64,000 nucleotides of DNA, from positions 288,837 through 352,836 of the forward strand of contig NZ_DGLI01000021.1 in NCBI RefSeq assembly GCF_002387895.1, in the 5' to 3' direction. Source of the stretch: Clostridium sp. UBA4548 (lineage in GTDB: Bacteria; Bacillota; Clostridia; Clostridiales; Clostridiaceae). Every line of letters starts with the position of its first letter. The stretch's first letter is position 1. The translations under genes were made by a program, and so were the position numbers. The notes beneath the pieces were generated by a model that was not told the DNA's origin, made no database searches, and saw nothing but the letters and a program-made list of their open reading frames with translations. Positions 34,537 through 44,297 of the stretch are shown here, piece by piece.

Positions 34537-37179
34537 ATGGAGGATAACAGAGATTTAGCAAAAACCTATGATCCTAAGGAATTTGAAGAAAGATTATATA
34601 AATGGTGGGAAGAGGAAGGGTTTTTCACACCAGAAGTAGATAAGGATAAAAAGCCTTATACTATTATAATGCCGCCACCAAATATAACAGGACAATTACA
34701 CTTAGGTCATGCTCTTGATAACACCCTTCAAGATATCTTGATTAGAACAAAGAGAATGCAAGGATATAGTGCATTATGGTTACCAGGAGAAGACCATGCA
34801 AGTATTGCCACAGAAGTAAGAGTTGAAAAGTCTTTACTTGCTAAGGGATTTAAGAAAAAAGAAATGGGAAGAGAAGCTTTCTTAGAAAAAGTTTGGGAAT
34901 GGACAGATGAATACAGAGAGAGAATAAGAACTCAGCTTAAAAAGATGGGTTGTTCTGCAGACTTTACAAGAGAAGCTTTCACTATGGATGAAAATTTAAA
35001 TAAAGCTGTTAGAGAAGTTTTTGTTAAGTTATATAATGATGGCTTGATTTATCAAGGTAATAGAATTACAAACTGGTGTACAAAATGTATGACGGCAATT
35101 TCCGATGCTGAGATTGAATATGAAGAACAAGCAGGGCACTTCTGGCACATTAACTATCCTGTTATAGGAAGTGAAGAAGTGGTTGAAATTGCAACTACAA
35201 GACCAGAAACACTACTTGGAGATACTGCAGTTGCTGTTAACCCAAAAGATGAAAGATATACTCATTTAATAGGAAAGAAAATTAAATTACCACTTGTAGG
35301 TAGAGAAATAGAAATTATTGCTGATGATTATGTAGATATGGAATTTGGAACAGGATGCGTTAAAATAACTCCTGCTCACGACCCTAATGACTATCAAGTA
35401 GGAAAGAGACACAACCTAGAGGAAGTAGTTGTACTAGAAGAGAATGGAACTATATCTAAAGGTTATGGAAAATATTCTGGTCTTGATAGATATGAAGCTA
35501 GAAAACTTATGGTTAAAGATTTAGAAGAGCAAGGCTTCTTAGTTAAGATTAAGGACCATAGTCACAATGTAGGAACTCACGATAGATGTGGATGTACTGT
35601 TGAGCCAATGCTATCAAAACAATGGTATGTTAAAATGGAAACTCTTGCAAAACCTGCAATTGAGGTTGTAAAAGAAAAGGAAATTAAATTTATTCCAGAA
35701 AGATTTGAAAAAATATACTTCAACTGGATGGAAAATATACAAGATTGGTGTATTTCAAGACAGTTATGGTGGGGACACAGAATTCCAGTTTGGTACTGCA
35801 AAGATTGTGGAGAAATAATAGTTCAAACAGAAGCACCAACTCATTGTACTAAGTGTAAATCAGAGAACTTAGTTCAAGATAGTGATGTACTAGATACTTG
35901 GTTTAGTTCTGCACTATGGCCTTTCTCAACTTTAGGTTGGCCAAATAGCACTGAGGATTTAAAATACTTCTATCCAACAAGTACCCTAGTTACTGGTGGA
36001 GATATAATATTCTTCTGGGTTGCTAGAATGATATTCTCAGGCCTATATAATATGAAGGAAGTGCCTTTTGACACAGTGTTTTTCCATGGAATGGTTAGAG
36101 ATGATCAAGGAAGAAAGATGTCTAAGTCCTTAGATAATGGAGTGGATCCACTAGAAGTTATTGAAAACTATGGAGCAGATGCTCTAAGATTCTCTCTAGC
36201 AACAGGAAATGCTCCAGGCAGTGATATTAGATTCTATGAATCAAGAGTTGAAGCAGCAAGAAACTTTGCCAATAAGATTTGGAATGCTTCTAGATTTGTT
36301 ATGATGAACTTTGATGAAGCTTTAATGGATAAATATGCACAGTGTAAAGAATATTCAACAGCAGACAAGTGGATATTATCTAGACTAAATACCGTAGTAA
36401 AAGAAGTTACTGATAACTTAGATAAGTTTGAAATAGGAATAGCTCTTCAAAAGGTTTATGACTTTATGTGGACTGAATTCTGTGACTGGTATATAGAACT
36501 TGTAAAACCTGTGCTTTATGGAGACAATGAGGAAGCTAAAGGTGTTGTATTAAATGTATTAAATAAGGTTCTAATAAGCGGCTTAAAACTTCTTCACCCA
36601 GTAATGCCATTTATTACAGAAGAAATTTATACTCACTTAAAGGCTGATGCAAAATCTATAACTATAGCTCAGTGGCCAGTTTATGAAGAAGAGTTAAAAG
36701 ATTCTAAAGCAGAAGAGTATATGAATTTCATAATTGATGCTATTAAAAACACAAGAAATGCAAGAAGTGAAATGAATGTACCACCTTCAAGAAAGGCAAA
36801 AACCTTTATTTATGCCACAGAAGCTAGAGAAGCCTTTGAACAAGGTAAAACTTATTTTGAAAAATTAGCATCTGCTAGTGAAGTTGTTTTACTAGATAGC
36901 AAAGAACAAGCTCCAGAAAATGTAGTAACAGTAGTATCTATGGGAGCAGAGATTTATATGCCACTTCTAGAACTTGTAGATGCTGAAAAAGAGCTTGAGA
37001 GATTAAATAAGGAAAAAGAAAAACTAGAAAAAGAAATTGCTAGAGTAGAAGGTAAGCTTAATAATGAAAAGTTTACAGCTAAAGCTCCTAAAGAAGTAGT
37101 AGAAGAAGAAAGAGCTAAAGGCGAGAAGTATAAGGAAATGTATAAATCAGTGCTTGAAAGTATTGAAAACTTAAAGTAG
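34537..37179 (+). CDS. valS: Valine--tRNA ligase
   Basis: 880 residues, the usual bacterial length. Charges tRNA-Val with valine. The HIGH-type motif is HLGHAL in NITGQLHLGHAL near residue 50 and the KMSKS loop is in GRKMSKSLDNGVDPLEV near 530. The editing domain has TTRPETLLGDTAVAV, and Zn-type Cys pairs (CKDCGE..., CTKCKS) flank the catalytic insertion. The C-terminal ~70 residues form the Val-specific coiled coil (EKELERLNKEKEKLEKEIA). Start ATG after GCAGGAGGAAG. Expression is under the upstream T-box. Confidence 0.97.
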   Translation: MEDNRDLAKTYDPKEFEERLYKWWEEEGFFTPEVDKDKKPYTIIMPPPNITGQLHLGHALDNTLQDILIRTKRMQGYSALWLPGEDHASIATEVRVEKSLLAKGFKKKEMGREAFLEKVWEWTDEYRERIRTQLKKMGCSADFTREAFTMDENLNKAVREVFVKLYNDGLIYQGNRITNWCTKCMTAISDAEIEYEEQAGHFWHINYPVIGSEEVVEIATTRPETLLGDTAVAVNPKDERYTHLIGKKIKLPLVGREIEIIADDYVDMEFGTGCVKITPAHDPNDYQVGKRHNLEEVVVLEENGTISKGYGKYSGLDRYEARKLMVKDLEEQGFLVKIKDHSHNVGTHDRCGCTVEPMLSKQWYVKMETLAKPAIEVVKEKEIKFIPERFEKIYFNWMENIQDWCISRQLWWGHRIPVWYCKDCGEIIVQTEAPTHCTKCKSENLVQDSDVLDTWFSSALWPFSTLGWPNSTEDLKYFYPTSTLVTGGDIIFFWVARMIFSGLYNMKEVPFDTVFFHGMVRDDQGRKMSKSLDNGVDPLEVIENYGADALRFSLATGNAPGSDIRFYESRVEAARNFANKIWNASRFVMMNFDEALMDKYAQCKEYSTADKWILSRLNTVVKEVTDNLDKFEIGIALQKVYDFMWTEFCDWYIELVKPVLYGDNEEAKGVVLNVLNKVLISGLKLLHPVMPFITEEIYTHLKADAKSITIAQWPVYEEELKDSKAEEYMNFIIDAIKNTRNARSEMNVPPSRKAKTFIYATEAREAFEQGKTYFEKLASASEVVLLDSKEQAPENVVTVVSMGAEIYMPLLELVDAEKELERLNKEKEKLEKEIARVEGKLNNEKFTAKAPKEVVEEERAKGEKYKEMYKSVLESIENLK

Positions 37180-37551
37180 TAATACTGAATTCACTGGTTG
37201 TAAGGAAACTTTTTAAGCTTTCACTATATTTCTCAATGATAATTCGCGTATTTTCAGGTAGGAGTGAAAGTTTTTTCAAAAGTGATTTATAAAGATGAAT
37301 TTATCCATTAGTTTAAAATATAAGCATGAAATGTTATTTTATTGTGGATAAGTTTAATGATATAATAATTATAGGTGGATAATTTTTACTATTATCCACC
37401 TTTTAACGACATTTTGGAAGGAAAATTCTCACATTCCTCATTAGGTAAGAGTTTTTTGCTGAAAAATAAATTTTGTCGAGAGTTGAATCTGCTTCCAAAG
37501 TCGTTGAACAAAATGAACTTGTTCATTATTTAAAAGTGGGGAGGCAGTGAA
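37180..37551 (+). other. Intergenic region between valS and folC
   Basis: About 370 bp. The 3' side of valS carries a long-loop hairpin (CTTTCACT with AGTGAAAG and T run at ~37215-37277). A compact terminator-like hairpin follows at 37373-37404 (AGGTGGATAAT with ATTATCCACC and TTTT). The rest is folC leader without known motif. Confidence 0.6.
37373..37405 (+). terminator. Terminator-like hairpin
   Basis: GGTGGATAAT pairs with ATTATCCACC around a 7-nt loop, followed by TTTT. It may end valS transcripts or attenuate folC. Confidence 0.75.
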
Positions 37552-38871
37552 ATGAATTATCAGGAGGCTATAAATTATATTGAAAACACAGCTCAGTTTG
37601 GCATGAAGCTAGGACTTGAAAGAACGGAAAAAATTTTAGAGCTTTTAGGAGATCCTCATAAGAAAGTAAAAATGATACATATAGCAGGAACTAACGGAAA
37701 AGGCTCTACTACAGCTATGGTAAGCAGAGTTCTTATGGAGGCTGGATATAAGGTAGGCACTTACATATCTCCTTATATTGAGGAGTTTGAAGAGAGAATA
37801 CAAATTAATAATGAAAATATTCCTAAGGAAGATTTAGTTCACATAATTACGGAAGTTTCTAAGGCTATTGATGAAGTCATAGCTCTAGGTTATCAAAATC
37901 CAACTCAATTTGAAATAATTACTTGCGCAGCATTTTTATATTATCATATAAAGAAAGTAGACTATGCAGTAATTGAGGTAGGGCTTGGGGGAAGATTGGA
38001 TTCAACTAATGTTATAACGCCAATACTTTCTATTATAACTTCTATAAGCTTAGATCATGTGGCAATCTTAGGAGATACCTTAGATAAAATTGCTTTTGAG
38101 AAGGCTGGAATAATCAAGGAAGGAATTCCTACAGTATTATTCCCACAGCAACCTGAAGCAGAACTTGCTATTGAAAAAGTAGCTACAGAAAAAAAATCTC
38201 TACTAATTAAAGTAGATAATGATAAAGCCAGATTTATTGATAGCTATGAAGTTGAAGTTAATGGAGAGAAGAAGGTAATTCAAAAGGTTGAGATTAAAAC
38301 TCTTAGGGAAAACTACAACTTAGAGTTAGCTCTTTTAGGAAAACATCAAATTTTTAATGCTACAGTAGCTGTACATGCTTGTGAGAAGCTTATAGATTTA
38401 GGTGCAAAAATAAGTAAAGAAAATATTGCTAATGGAATGAAGACTGTAAAATGGCCAGGTAGATTAGAAATAATGAAAACTGATCCTAGGGTAGTTATTG
38501 ATGGCGCTCATAATATAGATGGAATATCTAAGCTTACGGAAAGTATAGATATGTATTTTAAATATGACAACCTGATATTAATTCTAGGTATCCTAGCTGA
38601 TAAGCAAGTAAGAGAAATGATAGAAACTATAGTACCAAAGGCTAGCAGGGTAATTGCAGTAACTCCAAATAGTGAAAGAGCAGAGTTAGCTGAAGATTTA
38701 AAGGCTGAAATTGAAAACCTTGGAGTGGCTTGTGAAGCTGTTGAAGATTATAGGGAGGCCTATGAAAAGGCTTTAAGCTATTGCACAGAAAAAGATTTAC
38801 TTTTAATTTCAGGGTCTTTATATATGATAGGGGATATGAGAAGAATCATAAGATTGCATAAGAAAAGCTAG
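37552..38871 (+). CDS. folC: Bifunctional folylpolyglutamate/dihydrofolate synthase
   Basis: 439 residues. Joins glutamate to dihydropteroate and to folates in the cytosol, an ATP-dependent Mur-ligase-type reaction. The ATP loop is IAGTNGKGSTTAMV near residue 45; YISPYIEEFEERIQIN and EVGLGGRLDSTNVI are the family's folate and metal sites; DGAHNIDGI marks the C-terminal ADP-forming domain at ~325. Start ATG after GGGGAGGCAGTGAA. It is not coupled to valS, since terminator structures lie between. Confidence 0.94.
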   Translation: MNYQEAINYIENTAQFGMKLGLERTEKILELLGDPHKKVKMIHIAGTNGKGSTTAMVSRVLMEAGYKVGTYISPYIEEFEERIQINNENIPKEDLVHIITEVSKAIDEVIALGYQNPTQFEIITCAAFLYYHIKKVDYAVIEVGLGGRLDSTNVITPILSIITSISLDHVAILGDTLDKIAFEKAGIIKEGIPTVLFPQQPEAELAIEKVATEKKSLLIKVDNDKARFIDSYEVEVNGEKKVIQKVEIKTLRENYNLELALLGKHQIFNATVAVHACEKLIDLGAKISKENIANGMKTVKWPGRLEIMKTDPRVVIDGAHNIDGISKLTESIDMYFKYDNLILILGILADKQVREMIETIVPKASRVIAVTPNSERAELAEDLKAEIENLGVACEAVEDYREAYEKALSYCTEKDLLLISGSLYMIGDMRRIIRLHKKS

Positions 38872-38956
38872 AGTCTTAAATAAAGAGTATACAAGTATCT
38901 AATATTAGCACACAAAGCCTAACTTCCTCATACTATATGTTGAGGAGGTGATTCCA

Positions 38957-39838
38957 TTGAGGCATTTATATGTGTGTAATACAACTTGCGATTCTATTGA
39001 TAAAATAGATATTGAAAGTTTTACATTAGAAAATACCATACAGCTAATTGGTGTTAATAGAGGGAAAATAGGGCCACATGGACTTTGGCTGCATAACGAA
39101 CTATTATTTACATCTAACTGTTATGATGATTCTATTTCCATAGTAAATTTAGAAAATGGTATGGTGGAATCCTTATATTTAGGAAGTAATTGTAGGGATA
39201 TCTGTGTCCTAGGAAATCATGCATATATTATTTGTGGTGATTCAAATAACATAGTGTCCTTTGATATTACTAACAGGGAGGTTGTAGAACTAATACCTTG
39301 TGGCAACTCACCTCATAGTATCGATTGTTGTAGTAAAAGTAATGAAATAGTTGTAGCAAATATAAATAGTGATAATATTACTTTATTTGATGCTTTATAT
39401 GGTTCAAATATTTATAATATTGATGTTGGTGCTTATCCAACAAAGGCTCTTATCACATTAGACGGAAATTATATATTAGTTTGTGAAAGCAACATGGGTT
39501 ATGGGGGAAAAGGTTCAGTTAGCATGATATCCACTAAAACTCATAAAGTTATTCATAGAGTTTCCGTTGGAAGTTGTCCTTTTGATATGTGCTGTGATGA
39601 AAAGTATTGTTATGTTTCTAATTATGGAGAAGGCAGTATTAGCATAGTAGATATTTACAATCATGAGGAAATTAAAAGGATAAGAATTGGAGGAATGCCA
39701 AGAGGGATTTTAAGCAACAGTAAACATATTTTTGTTGGTGACAGCTATAACAACCTTTTGGTAAAGGTAGAAAAGGATACTGAGAATAAAAAAATCATTC
39801 CTATAAATGGAGAACCCACAGGAATGATTTTAGCTTAG
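38957..39838 (+). CDS. YncE-type beta-propeller protein, Cys-rich
   Basis: 293 residues made of ~40-residue beta-propeller blades (YVCN..., LFTSNCYDDSISIVNLENG, IVVANINSDNITLFDAL, CYVSNYGEGSISIVDIYNHEEIKRIRIGG), like the YVTN/YncE family. There is no signal peptide. Fourteen cysteines, including the pairs SIDCCSK and FDMCCDEKYC, are unusual for this fold. The start is probably TTG at 38957: AGGAGGTGATT lies 6-8 nt before it, while the GTG at 38948 is inside that site. It overlaps the converging DUF4364 gene by 4 bp. No enzymatic role can be assigned. Confidence 0.82.
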   Translation: MRHLYVCNTTCDSIDKIDIESFTLENTIQLIGVNRGKIGPHGLWLHNELLFTSNCYDDSISIVNLENGMVESLYLGSNCRDICVLGNHAYIICGDSNNIVSFDITNREVVELIPCGNSPHSIDCCSKSNEIVVANINSDNITLFDALYGSNIYNIDVGAYPTKALITLDGNYILVCESNMGYGGKGSVSMISTKTHKVIHRVSVGSCPFDMCCDEKYCYVSNYGEGSISIVDIYNHEEIKRIRIGGMPRGILSNSKHIFVGDSYNNLLVKVEKDTENKKIIPINGEPTGMILA

Positions 39839-40362
39839 TCTCGTAATAGCAAATTAATTATATTATTGTACAAGTCAGAGGAATTGCTTTTCCATTTGTG
39901 GCAAAGTTCTCTGGCTTGTTTATTTGATGCCACACTAATTTTTAAATCCATAAGGGTAATATTGCCCTCAGAAGCCACTAAATTAACTACATAACTATTA
40001 CCATTTTCAATTGTATAGTCTGCAGTAACTGTTAACTCATTTTTAATAGATAGAATTTTATTTTCAATATAAACATTTATTTGTGAAAGTTTTTCTTCAG
40101 ATATTCTGTTTTTAAATAAATGTAGGACATTCCTACCACTTTCAGATATGGTTAACCTATCTTTACCTTTATCATTAACGCTTTCTAAAAGATTTGATTC
40201 CCCTAATTCAGCAACATATTGTTGAAGGGTAAAGTAATTCATAAAGTTATTTTCAAGAATAATTTGGGCCAACAGTATATTAGAAATAGGTAGGTTAACT
40301 TTCTCCAATATATACAATAGTATAAGCTTATTTTCTGCTAAATCCATAGAATTATCAAACAT
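39835..40362 (-). CDS. DUF4364-type winged-helix-like protein
   Basis: 175 residues. The N-terminal part (AENKLILLYILEKVNLPISN, then YFTLQQYVAELGESNLLESV and DRLTISESGRNVLHLF) is a winged-helix arrangement typical of the DUF4364 family of clostridia, which is assumed to bind DNA. The C-terminal part is beta-rich (YTIENGNSYVVNLVASEGNITLMDLKISV). The target is unknown. Start ATG after AAGGAGGCAAGG. The stop overlaps the end of the plus-strand beta-propeller gene, a tail-to-tail arrangement with no terminator between. Confidence 0.82.
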   Translation of the reverse strand: MFDNSMDLAENKLILLYILEKVNLPISNILLAQIILENNFMNYFTLQQYVAELGESNLLESVNDKGKDRLTISESGRNVLHLFKNRISEEKLSQINVYIENKILSIKNELTVTADYTIENGNSYVVNLVASEGNITLMDLKISVASNKQARELCHKWKSNSSDLYNNIINLLLRD

Positions 40363-40658
40363 TAACCTTGCCTCCTTTAAATAATGAATAAGTTGATTTC
40401 TTCAACAATCTTGAAAGAAAATTTCATAACAAAACCTAATTTGTTTTATGTGTACGTACTCATAACTAAAAGCATAAAAAATTTATCCTTTGATATTAGA
40501 GCGTAATAATTATCTTAAATTAATAAGTATTAGTAAATACTCATTAATTATTATAACATAAAATAAATTGTAGGTAATTATCTTTAAATTTAATATAGCA
40601 TATATTTTTTATGCGTGAATATAGATTTAATGAGATAAATATATAATTTGGGGGGAGT

Positions 40659-41417
40659 ATGGAAGCAATTATAAAATTGAGAAGAAAAATGTGGATAATA
40701 ATAGTTTTATTATTAGGAACAGTAATTATAATGAGTGGCTTGAATTATTTTACAGAAGGAGCCTTTAAGCCAGTGGCAAAAACACTTCCTATATACTCAG
40801 TAGATATGAAAGAAAAAAAGGTAGCTTTAACCTTTGATGCAAGTTGGGGTACTGATAAAACTGAGAGCATCTTGAATACCTTAGATAAGTACAATATAAA
40901 GGCAACTTTTTTTCTAGTAGGGGGATGGTGTGATGAGTACCCAGAGGTAGTTAAGGAGATTGCAAAAAGGGGCCATGAAATAGGAAATCATTCTAACAAA
41001 CATCCTAATTTTACTTCAATCTCTAAGGAAAGAATAATAAAAGAATTAGAAGTTACTAATGCAAAAATATTAGAGCTAACAGGTAATATGCCTAAATTGT
41101 TTAGGTTTCCAGAAGGAGCATATAATGACTTAGCTGTAGAAACTATTGAAAAAGCAGGACTTAAAACTATTCAGTGGAATGTAGATAGTTTAGACTGGAA
41201 GGGCTATGGTACTGAGAAGGAATATAAGAATGTAGTGAAAAATGTAGAGCCTGGTTCAATTGTGCTATTTCATATTGATGGAAAATATACACCTGAAACC
41301 TTACCTCAAGTACTAGAAACTTTGAAGAAGGATGGTTATGAATTTGTTAAGGTATCAGACCTTTTATTAAAGGAAGAATGCTATTTAAATAATGAAGGCA
41401 GGCAAATGAAGAAATAG
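40659..41417 (+). CDS. Polysaccharide deacetylase, PdaB-like sporulation type
   Basis: 252 residues. An N-terminal membrane anchor (WIIIVLLLGTVIIMSGL) leads to a NodB homology domain: ALTFDASWGTDKT (motif 1, here Asp-Ala rather than Asp-Asp), HEIGNHSNKHPNF (metal histidines), RFPEGAYND (motif 3), VDSLDWKGYG, and SIVLFHIDG at ~205. The DASWG-type first motif and this length are usual for sporulation protein PdaB. It acts outside the membrane, probably on peptidoglycan of the forming spore. Start ATG after GGGGGGAGT. No adjacent sporulation genes are in view. Confidence 0.88.
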   Translation: MEAIIKLRRKMWIIIVLLLGTVIIMSGLNYFTEGAFKPVAKTLPIYSVDMKEKKVALTFDASWGTDKTESILNTLDKYNIKATFFLVGGWCDEYPEVVKEIAKRGHEIGNHSNKHPNFTSISKERIIKELEVTNAKILELTGNMPKLFRFPEGAYNDLAVETIEKAGLKTIQWNVDSLDWKGYGTEKEYKNVVKNVEPGSIVLFHIDGKYTPETLPQVLETLKKDGYEFVKVSDLLLKEECYLNNEGRQMKK

Positions 41418-41597
41418 AATGAATTTTTAAAAAATTTATCTTGTAATCTGTTCATAAATATTTTATAATTTTAAATATAGGAAATTGGGGAACTTACAAA
41501 GATGCAATAATTTTCACTAATTTGGTATATTTCCCTTAATTGAGAAATATAAATGTAGTGAAAATGTATTAAAGAACTAAGGGAAAGAGGGGTTACA

Positions 41598-42302
41598 ATG
41601 GACAATGTTATGTTAAACAACAAAATTTATTTAGAGGGTAAAGTGATTTCAGAATTACAGTTTAGCCATGAAATGTATGGTGAGGGGTTTTATAACTTTA
41701 ATTTTGAGGTTCAAAGATTAAGTGATGCTACAGATGTTTTAATCATTACAGTTTCAGAAAGACTTATTACAGGGATGGATGTAAGCATTGGTAGTGAGCT
41801 TATAGTAGAAGGACAGTTAAGATCTTACAATAAGTTTGTAGATGGTTCAAACAGACTAATTCTTACGGTGTTTGCAAGAGATGTAAGAGAATTAAAGGAA
41901 AGAAGCAAAAATCCAAACCAAATATTCTTAGATGGATTTATATGTAAAGCACCAGTTTATAGGACAACTCCTTTTGGACGTGAAATTGCAGATATGCTTT
42001 TAGCAGTTAATAGATTATATAATAAGTCAGACTATATTCCAACTATAGCATGGGGCAGGAACTCAAGATTCTGTAAGAGCTTAGAAGTTGGAGATAATAT
42101 AAGAATTTGGGGAAGATTACAAAGTAGAGAGTATCAAAAGAAGGTTTCTGATACAGAGGTTGTTAAGAAAATAGCCTATGAAGTATCTATTTCTAAAATG
42201 GAAAGAGTTACTGATGAAAATAGGGACAATATAACAGAAATTCAAATAGGCGAAAATTGCACAATTGATTCTTTAGATATTAATATGGAAGATGCAGTTT
42301 AA
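41598..42302 (+). CDS. SSB-like protein with two OB folds
   Basis: 234 residues. The first ~110 residues read like a single-stranded DNA-binding OB fold (NKIYLEGKVISELQFSHEMYGEGFYNFNFEVQRLS ... SELIVEGQLRSYNKF); a second similar unit follows (NQIFLDGFICKAPVYRTTPFGREIADMLLAVNR ... IRIWGRLQSREYQKK). It lacks the acidic C-terminal tip of the main SSB. Probably a secondary DNA-binding protein. Start ATG after AGAGGGGTTACA. It is followed by a bidirectional terminator shared with dapH. Confidence 0.85.
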   Translation: MDNVMLNNKIYLEGKVISELQFSHEMYGEGFYNFNFEVQRLSDATDVLIITVSERLITGMDVSIGSELIVEGQLRSYNKFVDGSNRLILTVFARDVRELKERSKNPNQIFLDGFICKAPVYRTTPFGREIADMLLAVNRLYNKSDYIPTIAWGRNSRFCKSLEVGDNIRIWGRLQSREYQKKVSDTEVVKKIAYEVSISKMERVTDENRDNITEIQIGENCTIDSLDINMEDAV

Positions 42303-42432
42303 GTAGAATGTAGGCTTCTAGGATAAAGTTTTATCTTTCTCATCATGAATTCATGATGAATAAGGTCATTTTTAAAGCCTTAAGGGAACCAAGGTGAACT
42401 AGGTATAAGTTAAGTATTGATTTTGGTTCAAT

Positions 42433-42471
42433 AATAAAGGATATTTAGATTTTCTAAATATCCTTTATTTT
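42433..42471. terminator. Bidirectional terminator between SSB-like gene and dapH
   Basis: A 17-bp perfect stem (AATAAAGGATATTTAGA with TCTAAATATCCTTTATT) with a TTT loop and T run on the right. Confidence 0.92.
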
Positions 42472-43182
42472 TTATTTTCTTAAATCATCTAAAAGCTCGG
42501 TTTTACTCTTAGTTTTGTCATCTACATGTTTTATTATTTTTGCAGGAGAACCAGCAACTACTACATTTTCAGGAACGTCACTAGTAACTATAGCACCTGC
42601 TGCAACAACTGAGTTAGCACCAATTTTTACACCTTCTAAAATCACAGCATTAGCACCGATGAGTACGTTGTCCCCTATAATGCATGGCTCTTTGCTTGGT
42701 GGTTCAAGAACTCCAGCAACTACTGCTCCAGCACCAAGATGAACTCTTTTTCCAAGTTTTCCTCTTGCACCTACAACAGCATTCATATCAACCATGGTTT
42801 CTTCACCGATTTCAGCACCAATATTTATTACTGCTCCCATCATGATAACTGCATTTTTGCCTATGGAAACTCTATCTCTAATTATGGCACCTGGTTCAAT
42901 TCTTGCCTCTATATTACGTAGATCAAGCATAGGAATTGCAGAATTTCTTCTATCATGCTCCACTTTAAAGTGGTTTATTTTATCCTTGTTATTTTCTAAA
43001 AAGGAATTAACCTCTTCACTATCTCCAAATAATATGTAAAAGTTTCCTTCACCAAAGTATTGAATATTTCCAAAAGCACAATCTTTTAAGTTGCCGCTTA
43101 TGTACACTTTTACGGGAGTAGACTTTTTAGATTCTTTAATAAATTTTGCTAATTGATAAGGGTCAGTTAAATTGTATTCCAT
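42472..43182 (-). CDS. dapH: 2,3,4,5-tetrahydropyridine-2,6-dicarboxylate N-acetyltransferase
   Basis: 236 residues from ATG 43182, 8 nt after AAAGGAG; a GTG at 43200 is within the ribosome binding site. Acetylates tetrahydrodipicolinate in the N-acetyl branch of diaminopimelate/lysine synthesis. An N-terminal domain (YNLTDPYQLAKFIKESK) precedes a left-handed beta helix of hexapeptide repeats (DRVSIGKNAVIMMGAVINIGA, IIGDNVLIGANAVILEGVKIG). The PDLRNIEARIEPGA-type segment is the start of the helix. dapA, dapB and asd lie at 45.5-48.3 kb and a DapX-type aminotransferase is at 44.3 kb. Confidence 0.94.
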   Translation of the reverse strand: MEYNLTDPYQLAKFIKESKKSTPVKVYISGNLKDCAFGNIQYFGEGNFYILFGDSEEVNSFLENNKDKINHFKVEHDRRNSAIPMLDLRNIEARIEPGAIIRDRVSIGKNAVIMMGAVINIGAEIGEETMVDMNAVVGARGKLGKRVHLGAGAVVAGVLEPPSKEPCIIGDNVLIGANAVILEGVKIGANSVVAAGAIVTSDVPENVVVAGSPAKIIKHVDDKTKSKTELLDDLRK

Positions 43183-43200
43183 ATAATTCTCTCCTTTCAC

Positions 43201-43744
43201 ATTATAAGTATTCTTAAAGAATTCAGGTTTTATACAGATGTAAACATGATATTTATAGGTAATTGACCATATTATCCAGTGATTTACTTCCTATATAATA
43301 GAAAGAATTTAAAGTGTCGGATAAGTTAGTTTTACTATAGATATCTAAAAATGGATTTTCTATGGTAGTATATAAGTTGCAACAGTATTCCTAAACTACT
43401 TAATAAATTAAAAGCAACTTATATGAAAGAGAATGCAAAAGTAGGTTTATTATTAGTGTAGTTTCTTTATTGCATTCTATATATATTAGATAAAACCATT
43501 ATATTTTTCTGTATAATTGGAATAATTTATTATAAATGTTATAATTGTATAATGCAATAGATAATCTTATTTTTAAGAAATAATTTACTAAGTTTATCTA
43601 TTTAAAGGGAGCTAAAATTAGCACTTTATTCATGTGTAAGATTAAGGTGGCTCTCATAAGACTTTGTAGGTAAATAGCATAAATATTTATCTTTGAAGTC
43701 TATAAATTAATATAATTATTGATTTATTTTAGGAGGTATAAAAA
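43201..43744 (+). other. Divergent intergenic region with repeat copy B
   Basis: 540 bp between dapH and the adenosyltransferase gene. It holds the best-paired copy of the dispersed repeat (43369-43495). Another weak stem (GGGAGC at ~43608 with GCTCTC at ~43652) lies nearer the adenosyltransferase. I see no cobalamin riboswitch core. Confidence 0.6.
43369..43495 (+). repeat. Dispersed intergenic repeat, copy B
   Basis: TATATAAGTTGC at the left pairs perfectly with GCAACTTATAT inside; then AGAGAATGCAA pairs partly with TTGCATTCTATAT near the end. The repeat therefore folds as two successive hairpins. Confidence 0.8.
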
Positions 43745-44284
43745 ATGGGAAAGTTATCAAAAGGATACATACAAATATACACTGGAGATGGTAAGGGAAA
43801 AACTACTGCAGCAGTTGGTCTTGCTACAAGAGCAGCTGGAAATGAGTACATGGTTACAATGGTACAATTTCTTAAAGGTGGTGCTACTGGAGAACTTCAT
43901 AGTGCAAAGAGACTTGACCCTTACTTTAATATTTATAGATTTGAGAAACCAAGAGGATTTTTCTGGACTCTTAATGAGGAACAAAAGGCTGAGTTAAAAG
44001 AAGAAATTCAGGAAGCATATAATTTTTGCTTAAAGCAATTAGAAGATAAAACTTGTGATATTTTAATTATGGATGAGGTTATGGGAGCACTATCTAATAA
44101 ATTGCTAACAGAAGAACAAATACTGCATCTTATGGATAAAAAGCCTGAAGATATAGAACTTGTTATGACAGGAAGAAATGTACCAGAGAGAATTGTAGAA
44201 AAAGCAAATCTTGTTACTGAAATGAAGGATATAAAGCATTATTTTAATGAAGGTGTTCCAGCTAGAAAAGGAATTGAATTTTAA
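43745..44284 (+). CDS. cobO: Cob(I)yrinic acid a,c-diamide adenosyltransferase
   Basis: 179 residues of the BtuR/CobO family. Transfers the adenosyl group from ATP to cob(I)alamin or its precursors in the cytosol. The P-loop is YTGDGKGKTTAAVGLA at 10-25; then MVQFLKGG, the RDLEKPRGFFWTL-like substrate stretch, and DILIMDEVMGAL and MTGRNVPE as in the family. Start ATG after AGGAGGTATAAAA. The next gene, an aminotransferase, is only 13 nt downstream, so the two are probably one transcript. Confidence 0.92.
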   Translation: MGKLSKGYIQIYTGDGKGKTTAAVGLATRAAGNEYMVTMVQFLKGGATGELHSAKRLDPYFNIYRFEKPRGFFWTLNEEQKAELKEEIQEAYNFCLKQLEDKTCDILIMDEVMGALSNKLLTEEQILHLMDKKPEDIELVMTGRNVPERIVEKANLVTEMKDIKHYFNEGVPARKGIEF

Positions 44285-44297
44285 GAGGTAAAATAAT

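Noticed and set aside
43500..43744. Cobalamin riboswitch before the adenosyltransferase gene
   Set aside because: A GGGAGC...GCTCTC stem and a GGTGG-like string occur, but the B12-box and the core order are absent.
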